Below are positions 33,881-43,594 of a DNA stretch of 64,000 bases, in pieces. The stretch is taken from assembly GCA_947568835.1 (NCBI GenBank), contig OX387609.1:562001-626000 (forward strand). Reading direction: 5' to 3'. A program made the translations under genes and the position numbers. How positions within the stretch are numbered: position 1 is the stretch's first letter; each line of letters starts with the position of its first letter. The DNA is from Protonemura montana. Its lineage: Eukaryota; Arthropoda; Insecta; Plecoptera; Nemouridae. A model generated the notes under the pieces. The model was not told where the DNA came from. It saw only the letters and a program-made list of their open reading frames with translations, and did not search any database.

Positions 33881-35020
33881 AGACCAGAGATTGATATTCT
33901 GAATGGTTGTTCGAGTGCACGGGCTTTTAAATGTAATATTATAATAACACCAAGAAATGCAGGCTTCTTTGCTAATCAGAGGTTAACAAATGTATTCCAG
34001 GAAATTGAATTCAAGCTGTTCATGTTGATTGACTTGCACTGTTTTGACATCAGGTCATGTGGCACTGGTCTAATGGCGTCGGTGAATGAGTGGATGATGA
34101 TGAACCTAACCTAGCCTAGGAAGAGGAGGTGAAACCCGGTGCCGGCACGTAGCCTACTCCTGTCGAAGACCAAGGGGACCACCGGCTTAACGTCCCTTCC
34201 GAAGGACGGTACAACGCGAACAACAGGATTCCTTCACAAATCCATGCTGTCGAGAGGTTGATAAGCAAGGCGAGTGAAGTTGCTGAACTTACTTTCATCC
34301 CTCTAGCCTCTTTCACGAACAGAACTGGTCATGTGCATGATAGGCAACCATTCAATACCCGACCCAGCGCAGTGTTGCTTAACTTTCATCCCTCCAACGT
34401 CTCTCCCGAACAGAAGTGGTCATGTGTATGGTCACCCATCCAATACCTGACTCAGCGCAGTGTTGCTTAACTTTCATGCATCTAACCTCTCTCCCGAACA
34501 GAACTGGTCATGTGTATGATGGTCACCCATCCAATACCTGACCCAGCGCAGTGTTGCTTAACTTTCATCCCTCCAACCTCTCTCCCGAACAGAACTGGTC
34601 ATGTGTATGATGGTCACCCATCCAATACCTGACCCAGCGCAGTGTTGCTTAACTTTCATCCCTCCAACCTCTCTCCCGAACAGAACTGGTCATGTGTATA
34701 ATGGTCACACATCCAAAACCTGACCCAGCGCAGTGTTGCTTAACTTTCATCCCTCCAACCTCTCTCCCGAACAGAACTGGTCATGTGTATGATGGTCACC
34801 CATCCAATACCTGACCCAGCGCAGTGTTGCTTAACTTTCATCCCTCCAACCTCTCTCCCGAACAGAACTGGTCATGTGTATGATGGTCACCCATCCAATA
34901 CCTGACCCAGCACAGTGTTGCTTAACTTTCATCCCTCCAACCTCTCTCCCGAACAGAACTGGTCATGTGTATGATGGTCACCCATCCAATACCTGATTCA
35001 GCGCAGTGTTGTTTAACTTC
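33881..35020 (-). mobile_element. 5S-derived SINE with 8 internal 91-bp units (minus orientation)
   Basis: Read on the minus strand, the copy starts at about 35020 inside a 5S-like sequence (GTCACCGAAGTTAAACAAC). It continues through eight 91-bp units to about 34290. The shared 3' module follows (34296-34043), containing CGGAAGGGACGTTAAGCCGG and CATTCACCGACGCCATTA. A further 160 bp (to 33881) is shared only with the copy at 41473-42571. Each unit keeps box A (AAGTTAAGCAAC), an intermediate element (GGTCAGG) and box C (TTGGATGGGTGACC) of a 5S gene. The 5' end is truncated relative to the copy at 36465. No target duplication was found. Confidence 0.85.
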
Positions 35021-35129
35021 GGTGACTTGGTAGCTAAGTCATACCTATGTGGGTATCCTATGTATCTCCATATGTATTTTTAAGTATTATATTGTATTTT
35101 GAAATGTCTTTTTAACACTGACCTGTCTG

Positions 35130-36110
35130 CCCTGCTGAAAATTCTTAGCAAGATCTTGCAAGATCTTGCAAGATCTTGCAAGATCTTGCCAATTTCTTGG
35201 CAATTTGTGATGGTCTTAACGCATGAAAGCAAATAAAGACAACATTAAATTTTTCACAGATAATAGAACACGTGATAGGATTTCGATCTGTGATGGTCTC
35301 AATTTTTGGCCCAGCCCTGGACAAAAAAAGGCTAACTTTTACCAAAATTTTGTTATCATTTTTTTGCGAGAAAATGAAGGGGGGGTGCTCCCTTGATATT
35401 TTCACAGATGATAGAGTACGTGATGGGCTTTCGATCTGTGATGGTCTGAATTTTTGGCCCAGCCCTGGACAAAAAAAGGCTAACTATAACCAAAATTGTG
35501 TTATCAATTATTCGCGAGAAAATGAAGGGGGGGTACTCCCTTGAAATTTTCACAGATGATAGAGTATGTGATGAGCTTTCGATCCGTGATGGTCTTAATT
35601 TTTGGCCCAGCCCTGGACAGAAATGAGAATAAGCCTAGAAAACTCATAAACGCTAGCCTTCAAAAATACGTGATGTACTGAACGAAACAGGCTTATCACG
35701 TAGGCCATCACGTACATCAGGCCATCACGTACTCAATATACGTACTCAAATACACAATACATTAGTTTTTAAGTTATTGACCCTGATTATTTTGTTTAGA
35801 TGCATTTAGGAAGCTTGAACTTGGTAATTGTTATAATTTTATGTGGTTCTTTTGTTATTGGAAAATTGTCAGGACTGCTCAAACCTCTGAAGAAGTAACT
35901 AGTATATGTTACGAAACGTCGGGAAATTTAGTAGCCCTTTACTTAGCATTCAAAACCCAGTTCAAATAGTTTTTCTAAAAATCTTATAAGAACTTGGCAA
36001 GATCTTAAACAATCGTGGCAAGTTCTTGGCAAGATCTTGCAAGTTCTTGGCAAGATCTTACAAGATCTTGCAAGATCTTACAAGATCTTACGTAAGATTT
36101 TTCAGCAGGG
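35130..36110. mobile_element. 981-bp terminal-inverted-repeat element, class unresolved
   Basis: The ends are CCCTGCTGAAAATTCTTA (35130-35147) and its inverted partner (36093-36110), 17 of 18 matching. Inside each end lies a cluster of AAGATCTTGC repeats (35150-35200 and about 36005-36090). GCAAGATCTTGC is itself a perfect palindrome, so both ends can form cruciforms. The interior carries a 148-bp direct repeat (starts near 35285, 35433 and 35581). It also has a hammerhead-like segment at 35887-35917. There is no transposase frame, so it is non-autonomous. The flanks show no convincing target duplication (at most TG), so I leave the superfamily open. Confidence 0.6.
35285..35625. repeat. 148-bp direct repeat within the TIR element
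   Basis: GATCTGTGATGGTCTCAATT followed by TTTGGCCCAGCCCTGGAC recurs at 35285, 35433 and 35581 with modest divergence. Each full unit contains a G run (AATGAAGGGGGGGT). Confidence 0.85.
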
Positions 36111-36450
36111 TGTTTAATCAAACAAATTTTAAGAACATTACAAGCAAACAAAAAAAAGTGTAGAATTTTGCTCTGATGAAACTGTTTTTTTCCTAAAAAA
36201 AAGCTTGGCGTAATTCAACATAAGATGTGTTACAATTGTCGACAATGATTTCTGCAAAGGTGATGTTTGTGACCTCTTTCCGACAGACTTCCTCATCACT
36301 GCGTCAATTTAACCGAGCTAAGCCGACGTCAACTTTGTCGTGAGGCCGCGACAATTCAGATAAATCTTAATCATATCAAGCCTAACGAAGAGTTAACGAT
36401 GAGAATCCAAACCAACGAACCTTTCCGAGACCGACGGAAAGCAGACAGCC

Positions 36451-36464
36451 AAACGGTCTACACC
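36451..36464. repeat. Target-site duplication, left copy
   Basis: CAAACGGTCTACAC lies immediately before the 5S-derived SINE and is repeated exactly at 37446-37459 after its TAA-rich tail. Confidence 0.9.
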
Positions 36465-37445
36465 GAACGGTTTGGCGTGTTGGAAACACCGGTTCTCGTT
36501 AGATCACCAAAGTTAAGCAACATTGCGCTGAGTCAGGTATTGGAAGGGTGACCATCATACACATGACCAGTTCTGTTCGGGAGAGAGGTTGGAGGGATGA
36601 AAGTTAAGCAACACTGCGCTGAGTCAGGTATTGAATGGGTGACCATCATACACACGACCAGTTCTGTTCGGGAGAGAGGTTGGAGGGATGAAAGTTAAGC
36701 AACACTGCGCTGAGTCAGGTATTGAATGGGTGACCATTATACACATGACCAGTTCTGTTCGGGAGAGAGGTTGGAGGGATGAAAGTTAAGCAACACTGCG
36801 CTGAGTCAGGTATTGAATGGGTGACCATCATACACATGACCAGTTCTGTTCGGGAGAGAGGTTGGAGGGATGAAAGTTAAGTAACACTGCGCTGAGTCAG
36901 GTATTGAATGGGTGACCATCACACACATGACCAGTTCTGTTCGGGAGAGAGGTTGGAGGGATGAAAGTTAAGTAACACTGCGCTGAGTCAGGTATTGAAT
37001 GGGTGACCATCACACACATGACCAGTTCTGTTCGGGAGAGAGGTTGGAGGGATGAAAGTTAAGCAACACTGCGCTGAGTCAGGTATTTGATGGGTGGCCA
37101 TCATACACATGACCAGTTCTGTTCGGGAGAGAGGTTGGAGGGATGAAAGTTAGTACAGCAACTTCATTCGCCTCGCTTATCAACCTCTCGACAGCATGGA
37201 TTTGTGGAGGAATCCTGTTGTTCGCGTTGTACCGTCCTTCGGAAGGGACGTTAAGCCGGTGGTCCCCTTGGTCTTCGACAGGAGTAGGCTACGTGCCGGC
37301 ACCGGGTTTCCCCTCCTCCCTTCTAGGCTAGGTTAGGTTCATCATCATCCTCATCATCATCCACTCATTCACCGACGCCATTAGACCAGTGCCGCAGGGC
37401 CAGTTGTCAAAACAGTGCGTCGTTAAACACCACAAATAATAATAA
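36465..37445 (+). mobile_element. Complete 5S-derived SINE with 7 internal 91-bp units and target-site duplication
   Basis: The element starts CGAACGGTTTGGCGTGTTGG and continues AACACCGGTTCTCGTTAGAT, which aligns with the 5' half of animal 5S rRNA. Box A, the intermediate element and box C follow. A linker of about 43 bp leads into six further units of 91 bp, each restarting at GATGAAAGTTAAGCAAC and repeating the 5S internal promoter. At 37142 the reading changes to GATGAAAGTTAGTACAGC. This begins a roughly 300-bp 3' module (CGGAAGGGACGTTAAGCCGG, CATTCACCGACGCCATTA) ending in GTCGTTAAACACCACAAATA and a TAA-rich tail. Perfect 14-bp target duplications flank it, so the tandem-bearing element was inserted by retrotransposition, or its array changed in place afterwards. 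Typical units lack any run of four Ts, the Pol III stop. Confidence 0.92.
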
Positions 37446-37459
37446 CAAACGGTCTACAC
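37446..37459. repeat. Target-site duplication, right copy
   Basis: CAAACGGTCTACAC is identical to 36451-36464 and directly follows the TAA-rich tail of the SINE. Confidence 0.9.
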
Positions 37460-37637
37460 ACACCGATCGCCACGGTAATGTGAGACCTCACCGCCCGATG
37501 TCACGACCGTAACCAATCCCGCCAAGCGTTGCTCGGTCTTCGAGCCTGATGAACGACTGGCCAATCACAGGCTCGCTTGGGCTTTGACCTTACGCTTATC
37601 CTGACCACCCAGTACTGAACAGAAAACAGCTGTCAAG

Positions 37638-37757
37638 GTGTTTTATTATTAACAACACTATAACCGTCTCGAAAATTGATGCCCAAACGCAGACTCAACC
37701 CCGATCTCCACCTGTCGCGGGTGTTGCTCTAACCAATTGAGCTACTTGGACACTGGA
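37638..37757 (-). mobile_element. tRNA-derived SINE, single-unit copy (minus)
   Basis: On the minus strand the head is GTCCAAGTAGCTCAATTGG, a perfect A box in a D-arm context (GCTC...GAGC), followed by AACACCCGCGACAGGTGG. A degenerate B box (GGGGTTGAGTC) comes next. The tail is GCATCAATTTTCGAGACGG then TTATAGTGTTGTTAATAATA. The tail holds TTTT, which would serve as a Pol III stop. Confidence 0.8.
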
Positions 37758-37758
37758 T

Positions 37759-37863
37759 TGTTTTTAGATAGCTCAATGGTTCAGAGCAACACCCGCGACA
37801 GGTTCGAGTCCCCATTTGGCCATCAATTTTTGAGACGGTTATTGTGTTGATAATAATAAAATA
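37759..37863 (+). mobile_element. tRNA-derived SINE, single-unit copy (plus)
   Basis: The head contains A box TAGCTCAATGG and a consensus B box GGTTCGAGTCC at 37801-37811. The tail CATCAATTTTTGAGACGG then TTATTGTGTTGATAATAATA matches the neighbouring minus copy. The two copies lie head to head and form an imperfect palindrome of about 220 bp. Confidence 0.82.
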
Positions 37864-40800
37864 CCCCGCGCATTGCAAGCGTTTGCAATTAAAATCAGAT
37901 TTCATCCTAAGCTGTCTAGGTGGCTTATAAGCTGCGACTACCAGCTGTTTTCGCAGTATGAAAGATGACCAAGACAAGGCGGTGGAAACGTTGGTTTAAG
38001 CTAAAACAATTTTGACAGAACTGCAAGCTTGACCAACGTCAGCCAGTGGCTCCAAACCACTCCTTGCCGCACTCATCTGTTTCCATCAAGTATCCTTCTT
38101 AGGTGCAGACAAGTGCAACAATTGGTTATTAAACAGCTGAGAATGGACGACGCTCACGTGCTTACTGGGTCATTCACCGATCGCTATCAATTCTTGTTAA
38201 CAAAACTTACCTTCCAGTGACGGGAGCTTTTGTTTGCAGGTCCCTTGCGTTCACGTTCGGGTGTCGTTGTATCGGCTTGCCGATGTCACTTGTTTTATCA
38301 GTCACTTGTTCTCCTCGGCACTCGACTGATCCCTTGCGAAGCGTGGTGTGCGGTCAGTTGTCCCAAGTTTCCCCGATCTGGAATTATACATCAGTGTTAA
38401 AGCTTCCTGGAGCGCGTTTAGTCTTTCCTGAAGTTCCTGAAGGCTTAGAGAAACAAGTTCTGCTAGAAGTGTGAAAGTCATTTTATTTTTATGAGTATCA
38501 AAGAGTCGATACGATCTCCAAATTTGGAAAAGTAGCGGGAAAATTGTTGAAATGTGTCTGCGGTGTAGCAGCACACGTAAGTTCAGGGCGATATGATGAT
38601 GAGTTTAATTGTGTAGTATTGTGATGGGATTGGATGGTCGCATGGGACGGCAGCGGAAAGTTTGTATCTGTAACATTACAAAGCTTGTGGCTGCTGTCGA
38701 ACTGGTCTGGACATTTGAAATAGCGGCAAGGGAGGCTGGGATTGGGCTGAGCTGACAGAGCAAAGTGGGCACAATTTAGGAGCGGTACTTGAGATTGTTA
38801 TTGCAAATATTATTTGCTAGTTACTAGCAAGCAGAAAAACGTGTAATTAATTTGAAACTATAAAAATGGATTTAAAATTGTCCATACAAAATCAGTATTT
38901 GGCCAGAAGGATTTTAGATATTCTGTAAAATGCCAAATATAGCAATTAAAAATCTGAAAAAATAATTCACGTTTGATCACAGAAAGTAGCATTATGAAAT
39001 TAAAAAGAATGAATCAACATGATGCAGAAATGTGGGATCAGACATGTGAACAAGCCTTGCAATCATCTGGATCAGTTTGCTTTCAATACAATGTATGGAA
39101 AGAAAGCCATGAAACAGAAAACTATTATAAAAATGTAGTTGTAAATAATTAATCTCGTAGGTCACCCGAAGTTTTCCAAGAGCTGAGACAGGGAACTGGA
39201 TGTTGGAAAATTATGCTAACAGATTTTCTATTGGCGAGCGAAAAAGCGAATCAATTTATTCGATCAAGTGTGTGGTTAAATAAAACAAGTGTTTTAGGTG
39301 AAAATGGCGAGATAACAGTTGGAAACCTGTTGCTAAGTAAAGCCATCTATATACCTACCCTGAGCACGACCCCCAAGTAACTTTCAATGCACAATTATCT
39401 TGCAGTTATTCGGTTTAATAATAGTGCGTAGCTCTCTAATTATTAACTAATATTATATTGGGAGTTTTATCTCACAAACAGAACTGGTTGTGTCAGGATT
39501 TGTACATTTATAACGCAATAAATCAAGTTGTCTTATCACCCAGCTAGCGGGTCGACCAGGCGTCCACTCAACGGTTTCCCGGCTCAAAATGGCGGAGCTA
39601 GGTAATATTTCCGAGTGCCCCGCCTAACGAAGACTATGGACGGCGAGTGCCGTTAAACCAATGGTAGAACAATGTCAACCAATGACGACCGACTTCACAG
39701 TAATATTTGAAATGTGAAAATCACAAATAAATTCGATAAAATTAAAGGCCAATGAAAGAATGATGAAAAAAGTGGAGATTATTATAGAAAATAAATATAA
39801 TCGTCAAGTTTCCCACGTGTACCACCCGGTATAAGTTTATAAATTATTTATCGATGATGGTAATAATTTGAATATTGTGTTCTGGCCAGCCCTGGCTTTC
39901 AGGCAATCTTGAGCCGGCAAAACTAATTTCATAGCACGAGACGAAACTAAAGTATCAGGATTGTTCAATTATTGGCGAAATCAAAGAAAAACAAATTGTG
40001 AAACTTACAGGACGGCGTTGATCGCGGTTAGAGGAACGATTACACTTATTTTTTAAGATTTTAATCGAATGTTTTTAGGACGAGTTCACGTTCATTGGCG
40101 GGAAACAGAGCGGGAAGATGTCGCGTCTCTTTGACCCAAGTCAAAAGTCATACTGGAGAGTAATAAAAATATGTGTAATAAAATATCGTCGGGTTTCATG
40201 GTGATGTTAAGATGACAAATATCTGCATGGGAGAATCTTGAGATGGGTTGGGCATCAAACGAAATTAAATTAGATGGGTTAATAATATCAGAGAAAATAC
40301 TCTCCAGTCTTCATTTGTCTCTTGCAGTCACGTGCGACTACGGAGTCAAAATGTTGTCCACGTATAAGCGTGAACTCAAATAAACAGTAAATAATATCTT
40401 AGTTGATAATTAGCGCTAGAGAACAAAAAGAAATCACTCACGGAATGACACCGACGCGGTGGAAATGAGTTGGTAGATTTATTTGCAAGACAATGTCTGG
40501 GTCGACAAGTTCACCAAGAGTCCAGCTGATCTCGATGTCACCAACCAATCTCCACTCATCACAGTTCGTGTTGTAGTTCGTGAGAGGAATTCATCGTCCG
40601 TTCGATCGTTGCCCAAACATCAAAAGTAACTAAATCAAGCAATACATGCAATAACAGCTGCTAGCAGACTTGACACGAGATCACGAGAGTAAAATAAACC
40701 GACGTCGGCAAGGTACGTATTTGTTTTAAATTTCAGTAACCCATCTAAATTGTAGTCACACAACAAATCGGTCCTACTCGTCTCGTCACATTTATTAGAG

Positions 40801-41472
40801 TCTCAAGCAAAGACCATAGACAATGTTCTTTTAGTATCTAAGTTAAACTGTCCCAAATGACAACAAAACACCTCTGAATTTTCTGCAGCTGTTCTGGTCG
40901 CTGTTTTTGAAATCTCTGGCAAATCGTTGGTCGGGTTGTAAAATCTTACTTCGCTGCTAGGATCGGTCTGCTCGTACACCTCGAGTCGGTGACATTCCAA
41001 CCTCAGGGATATGGGATAATATCGAATCAAATCGCAATACCTTCTAAACAGTCCAGTTGACACTGAAACATACGTTGGTATTCGGGTAGTTAGTCGACAT
41101 GTCTCCAAGATCTGCTTCCTTCCTTCCTTGAGATTGTATGTCTCAATTACTCACGGTTTAATTAACAATTAGTAATCCCTTGGAGTTATTTCTCTGTAAA
41201 TGCACTGCCGATCAGCGAGAGCCAAATCCGCGCTGTTTTGAAAAGCACACGTATTTGCTTCCACAACACTCGCCAATGTTTGGCAGACTGACCTACTAAC
41301 ATGCGCTCTGTGACTTCTGCACATGGTCCCCCGAGGAGGGGTGGATCATACCGCCCCTACTCTGACCACAGCTCCCACGTCTCACGCGTAGTACTTTTAA
41401 ATCTTTCCTGATTTATTCTTACCCAATCAAATTGTTGAATACTAACCAACATTCCTTTATTATCCACTCACC
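37864..41472. other. 3.6 kb low-copy DNA, no supported gene
   Basis: AT-rich sequence without arrays. Two minus-strand frames have a protein-like composition: 38574-38302 (with a leucine-rich stretch LSLQELQERLNALQEALTLM, amphipathic) and 41108-40803. Neither matches a family I recognise, and neither has convincing paired splice sites. At 39591 ATGGCGGAGCTAG is followed by GTAATA and could be a tiny first exon, but nothing connects to it. Confidence 0.5.
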
Positions 41473-42571
41473 CCACGGTTTGGCGTGTTGGAAACACTGG
41501 TTCTCATAAAATCACCTAAGTTAAGCAACACTGCGCTGGGTCAGGTATTGCATGGGTGACCATCATACACATGACCAGTTCTGTTCAGGAGAGAGGTTGG
41601 AGGGATGAAAGTTAAGCAACACTGCGCTGGGTCAGGTATTGGATGGGTGACCATCATACACATGACCAGTTCTGTTCGGGAGAGAGGTTGGAGGGATGAA
41701 AGTTAAGCAACACTGCGCTGGGTCTGGTTTGGATGGGTGACCATCATACACATGACCAGTTCTGTTCGTGAGAGAGGTTGGAGGGATGAAAGTTAAGCAA
41801 CACTGCGCTGGGTCAGGTATTGCATGGGTAACCATCATACACATGACCAGCTCTGTTCGTGAGAGAGGTTGGAGGGATGAAAGTTAAGCAACACTGCGCT
41901 GGGTCAGGTATTGGATGGGTGACCATCATACACATGACCAGTTCTGTTTGGGAGAGAGGTTGGAGGGATGAAAGTTAAGCAACACTGCGCTGAGTCAGGT
42001 ATTGGATGGGTGACCATCATACACATGACCAGTTCTGTTCGGGAGAGAGGTTGGAGGGATGAAAGTTAAGCAACACTGCGCTGAGTCAGGTATTGGATGG
42101 GTGACCATCATACACATGACCAGTTCTGTTCGGGAGAGAGGTTGGAGGGATGAAAGTTAGTACAGCAACTTCACTCGCCTTGCTTATCAACCTCTCGACA
42201 GCATGGATTTGTGGAGGAATCCTGTTGTTCGCGTTGTACCGTCCTTCGGAAGGGACGTTAAGCCGGTGGTCCCCTTGGTGCTCTTCGACAGGAGTAGGCT
42301 ACGTGCCGGCACCGGGTTTCACCTCCTCCCTTCTAGGCTAGGTTAGGTTGATCATCATCCACTCATTCACCGACGCCATTAGACCAGTGCCACATAGACA
42401 GATGTCAAAACAGTGCAAGTCAATCAACATGAACAGCTTGAATTCAATTTCCTGGAATACATTTGTTAACCTCTGATTAGCAAAGAAGCCTGCATTTCTT
42501 GGTGTTATTATAATATTACATTTAAAAGCCCGTGCACTCGAACAACCATTCAGAATATCAATCTCTGGTCT
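41473..42571 (+). mobile_element. 5S-derived SINE with 7 internal 91-bp units (plus orientation)
   Basis: The copy begins with the 5S-like head ACGGTTTGGCGTGTTGGAAA at about 41474 and carries seven 91-bp units with boxes A, IE and C. It enters the 3' module at 42147 with GATGAAAGTTAGTACAGC. After GTCAAAACAGTGC (about 42412) the sequence does not continue into the GTTAAACACC tail of the 36465 copy. It runs instead for 160 bp identically with the minus-strand copy at 33881-35020. That makes these two copies, including a stretch of flank, an inverted duplication about 7 kb apart. Confidence 0.88.
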
Positions 42572-43037
42572 TACATTGCCTGGCGTTGATCTTACAGCAT
42601 TCGTTTCTCTCTTGAAACTAACATGCGTTTTGTGATTTCAGTTGTGTAAAGCTTCGCTGTTCACTTTTACTCTCTGGGAGCACATTAATTTTATTGAGCA
42701 ATTATTATTAATTATTATGTCGAACTATTAGTGCAGTGATTGAACTCGGTGAACTATCATCGGTATGACCAACAGATCAGCTCGGTAGGAGATCTAGCAA
42801 TGCACGGCTCTCTGATTCAAGTTACATTACAGTTTCCTGGGATGAAAGTCAAGAACGAATGACTGGAATTAATGTGTGTTTGTCTAGGTTTAAAAGTGAG
42901 GGTAGTTGACTGGAGATGTTACCAACTCTTGCTGATCTATGTGGGTCAGACAGAGACAGACTCTAGCCCCGTCTGTGTTGTGCAAGTGAGAGAGAAGATA
43001 CTGTCATGTTATGCTTCTCTCATGAACCAGCCTCGTA

Positions 43038-43236
43038 CACATTCCATGAAGCCAATGCTCGGACAGAACTAGTATGAAATGTTGCATGAAATGTCTCCAG
43101 ATATTACCAATCATCAGCCCACGCTATGACCCGGAGGTCATGCTTTCATTCACCGAGACCCAGACCCCTCTTACACATCCCACCCTGTTGTAATAACTTG
43201 CGTCGTCAAACACTAAAAATCAATAAATAAATTGTA
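43038..43236 (+). mobile_element. Second SINE-like family, copy 1
   Basis: It shares CATTCCATGAAGCCAATGCT near its start with the copy at 45085. Near its end the two share CATTCACCGAGACCCAGACC-type sequence, GTTGTAATAACTTGCGTCGT and CAAACAC. The end resembles the 3' end of the 5S SINEs (CATTCACCGACGCC...GTCGTTAAACACC), which suggests a common LINE-recognised tail. No promoter head was recognised. Confidence 0.6.
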
Positions 43237-43594
43237 TACGTAGCTGATAACAATAATAATAATAATAGTAAGATTATTGTCGATTTTGATCAATACATTT
43301 GATCAACACAGACAGTCATTATTTAATTAAAAAATACAGAATGTTCAGTGTGACAATGTCCTTTTAAACCTCCTATTAACCTCCTATTAGCTATTCACCC
43401 ATTAAGCTAAAAGGAGGTTGTAAAACGGTGGGTGTATTACCACGCCAGTTAGACCTCCTATTAAACTAATCGTCGAATAGCGGCAAATCGCGCCGGAGCA
43501 ATTTTTGTTTTTGAAATTGGTACCCCTAATCGCATATCTCGTGACGATTCGACGGCGCCTACTTCACATTAATAGCATTCGACTGTCAACAAAG
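43237..43594. promoter_or_regulatory. Upstream region of the Myb/SANT gene with AACCTCC hairpin
   Basis: The interval contains an imperfect inverted repeat, AACCTCCTATTAGCT (about 43378-43392) against AGCTAAAAGGAGGTT (about 43406-43421). A third CCTCCTATTAAACT copy lies near 43453, and a CpG-rich stretch (CGGCAAATCGCGCCGG) precedes the ATG by about 100 bp. There is no TATA box close to the start. The regulatory role is inferred from position only. Confidence 0.3.

Noticed and set aside
39560-39620. Tiny first exon ATGGCGGAGCTAG with donor GTAATA
   Set aside because: Only four codons, and no connecting exon could be identified downstream.
43505-43594. Upstream start for the Myb/SANT gene at 43505
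   Set aside because: The extra residues have no protein character and the ATG at 43595 has a better context directly before the conserved domain.
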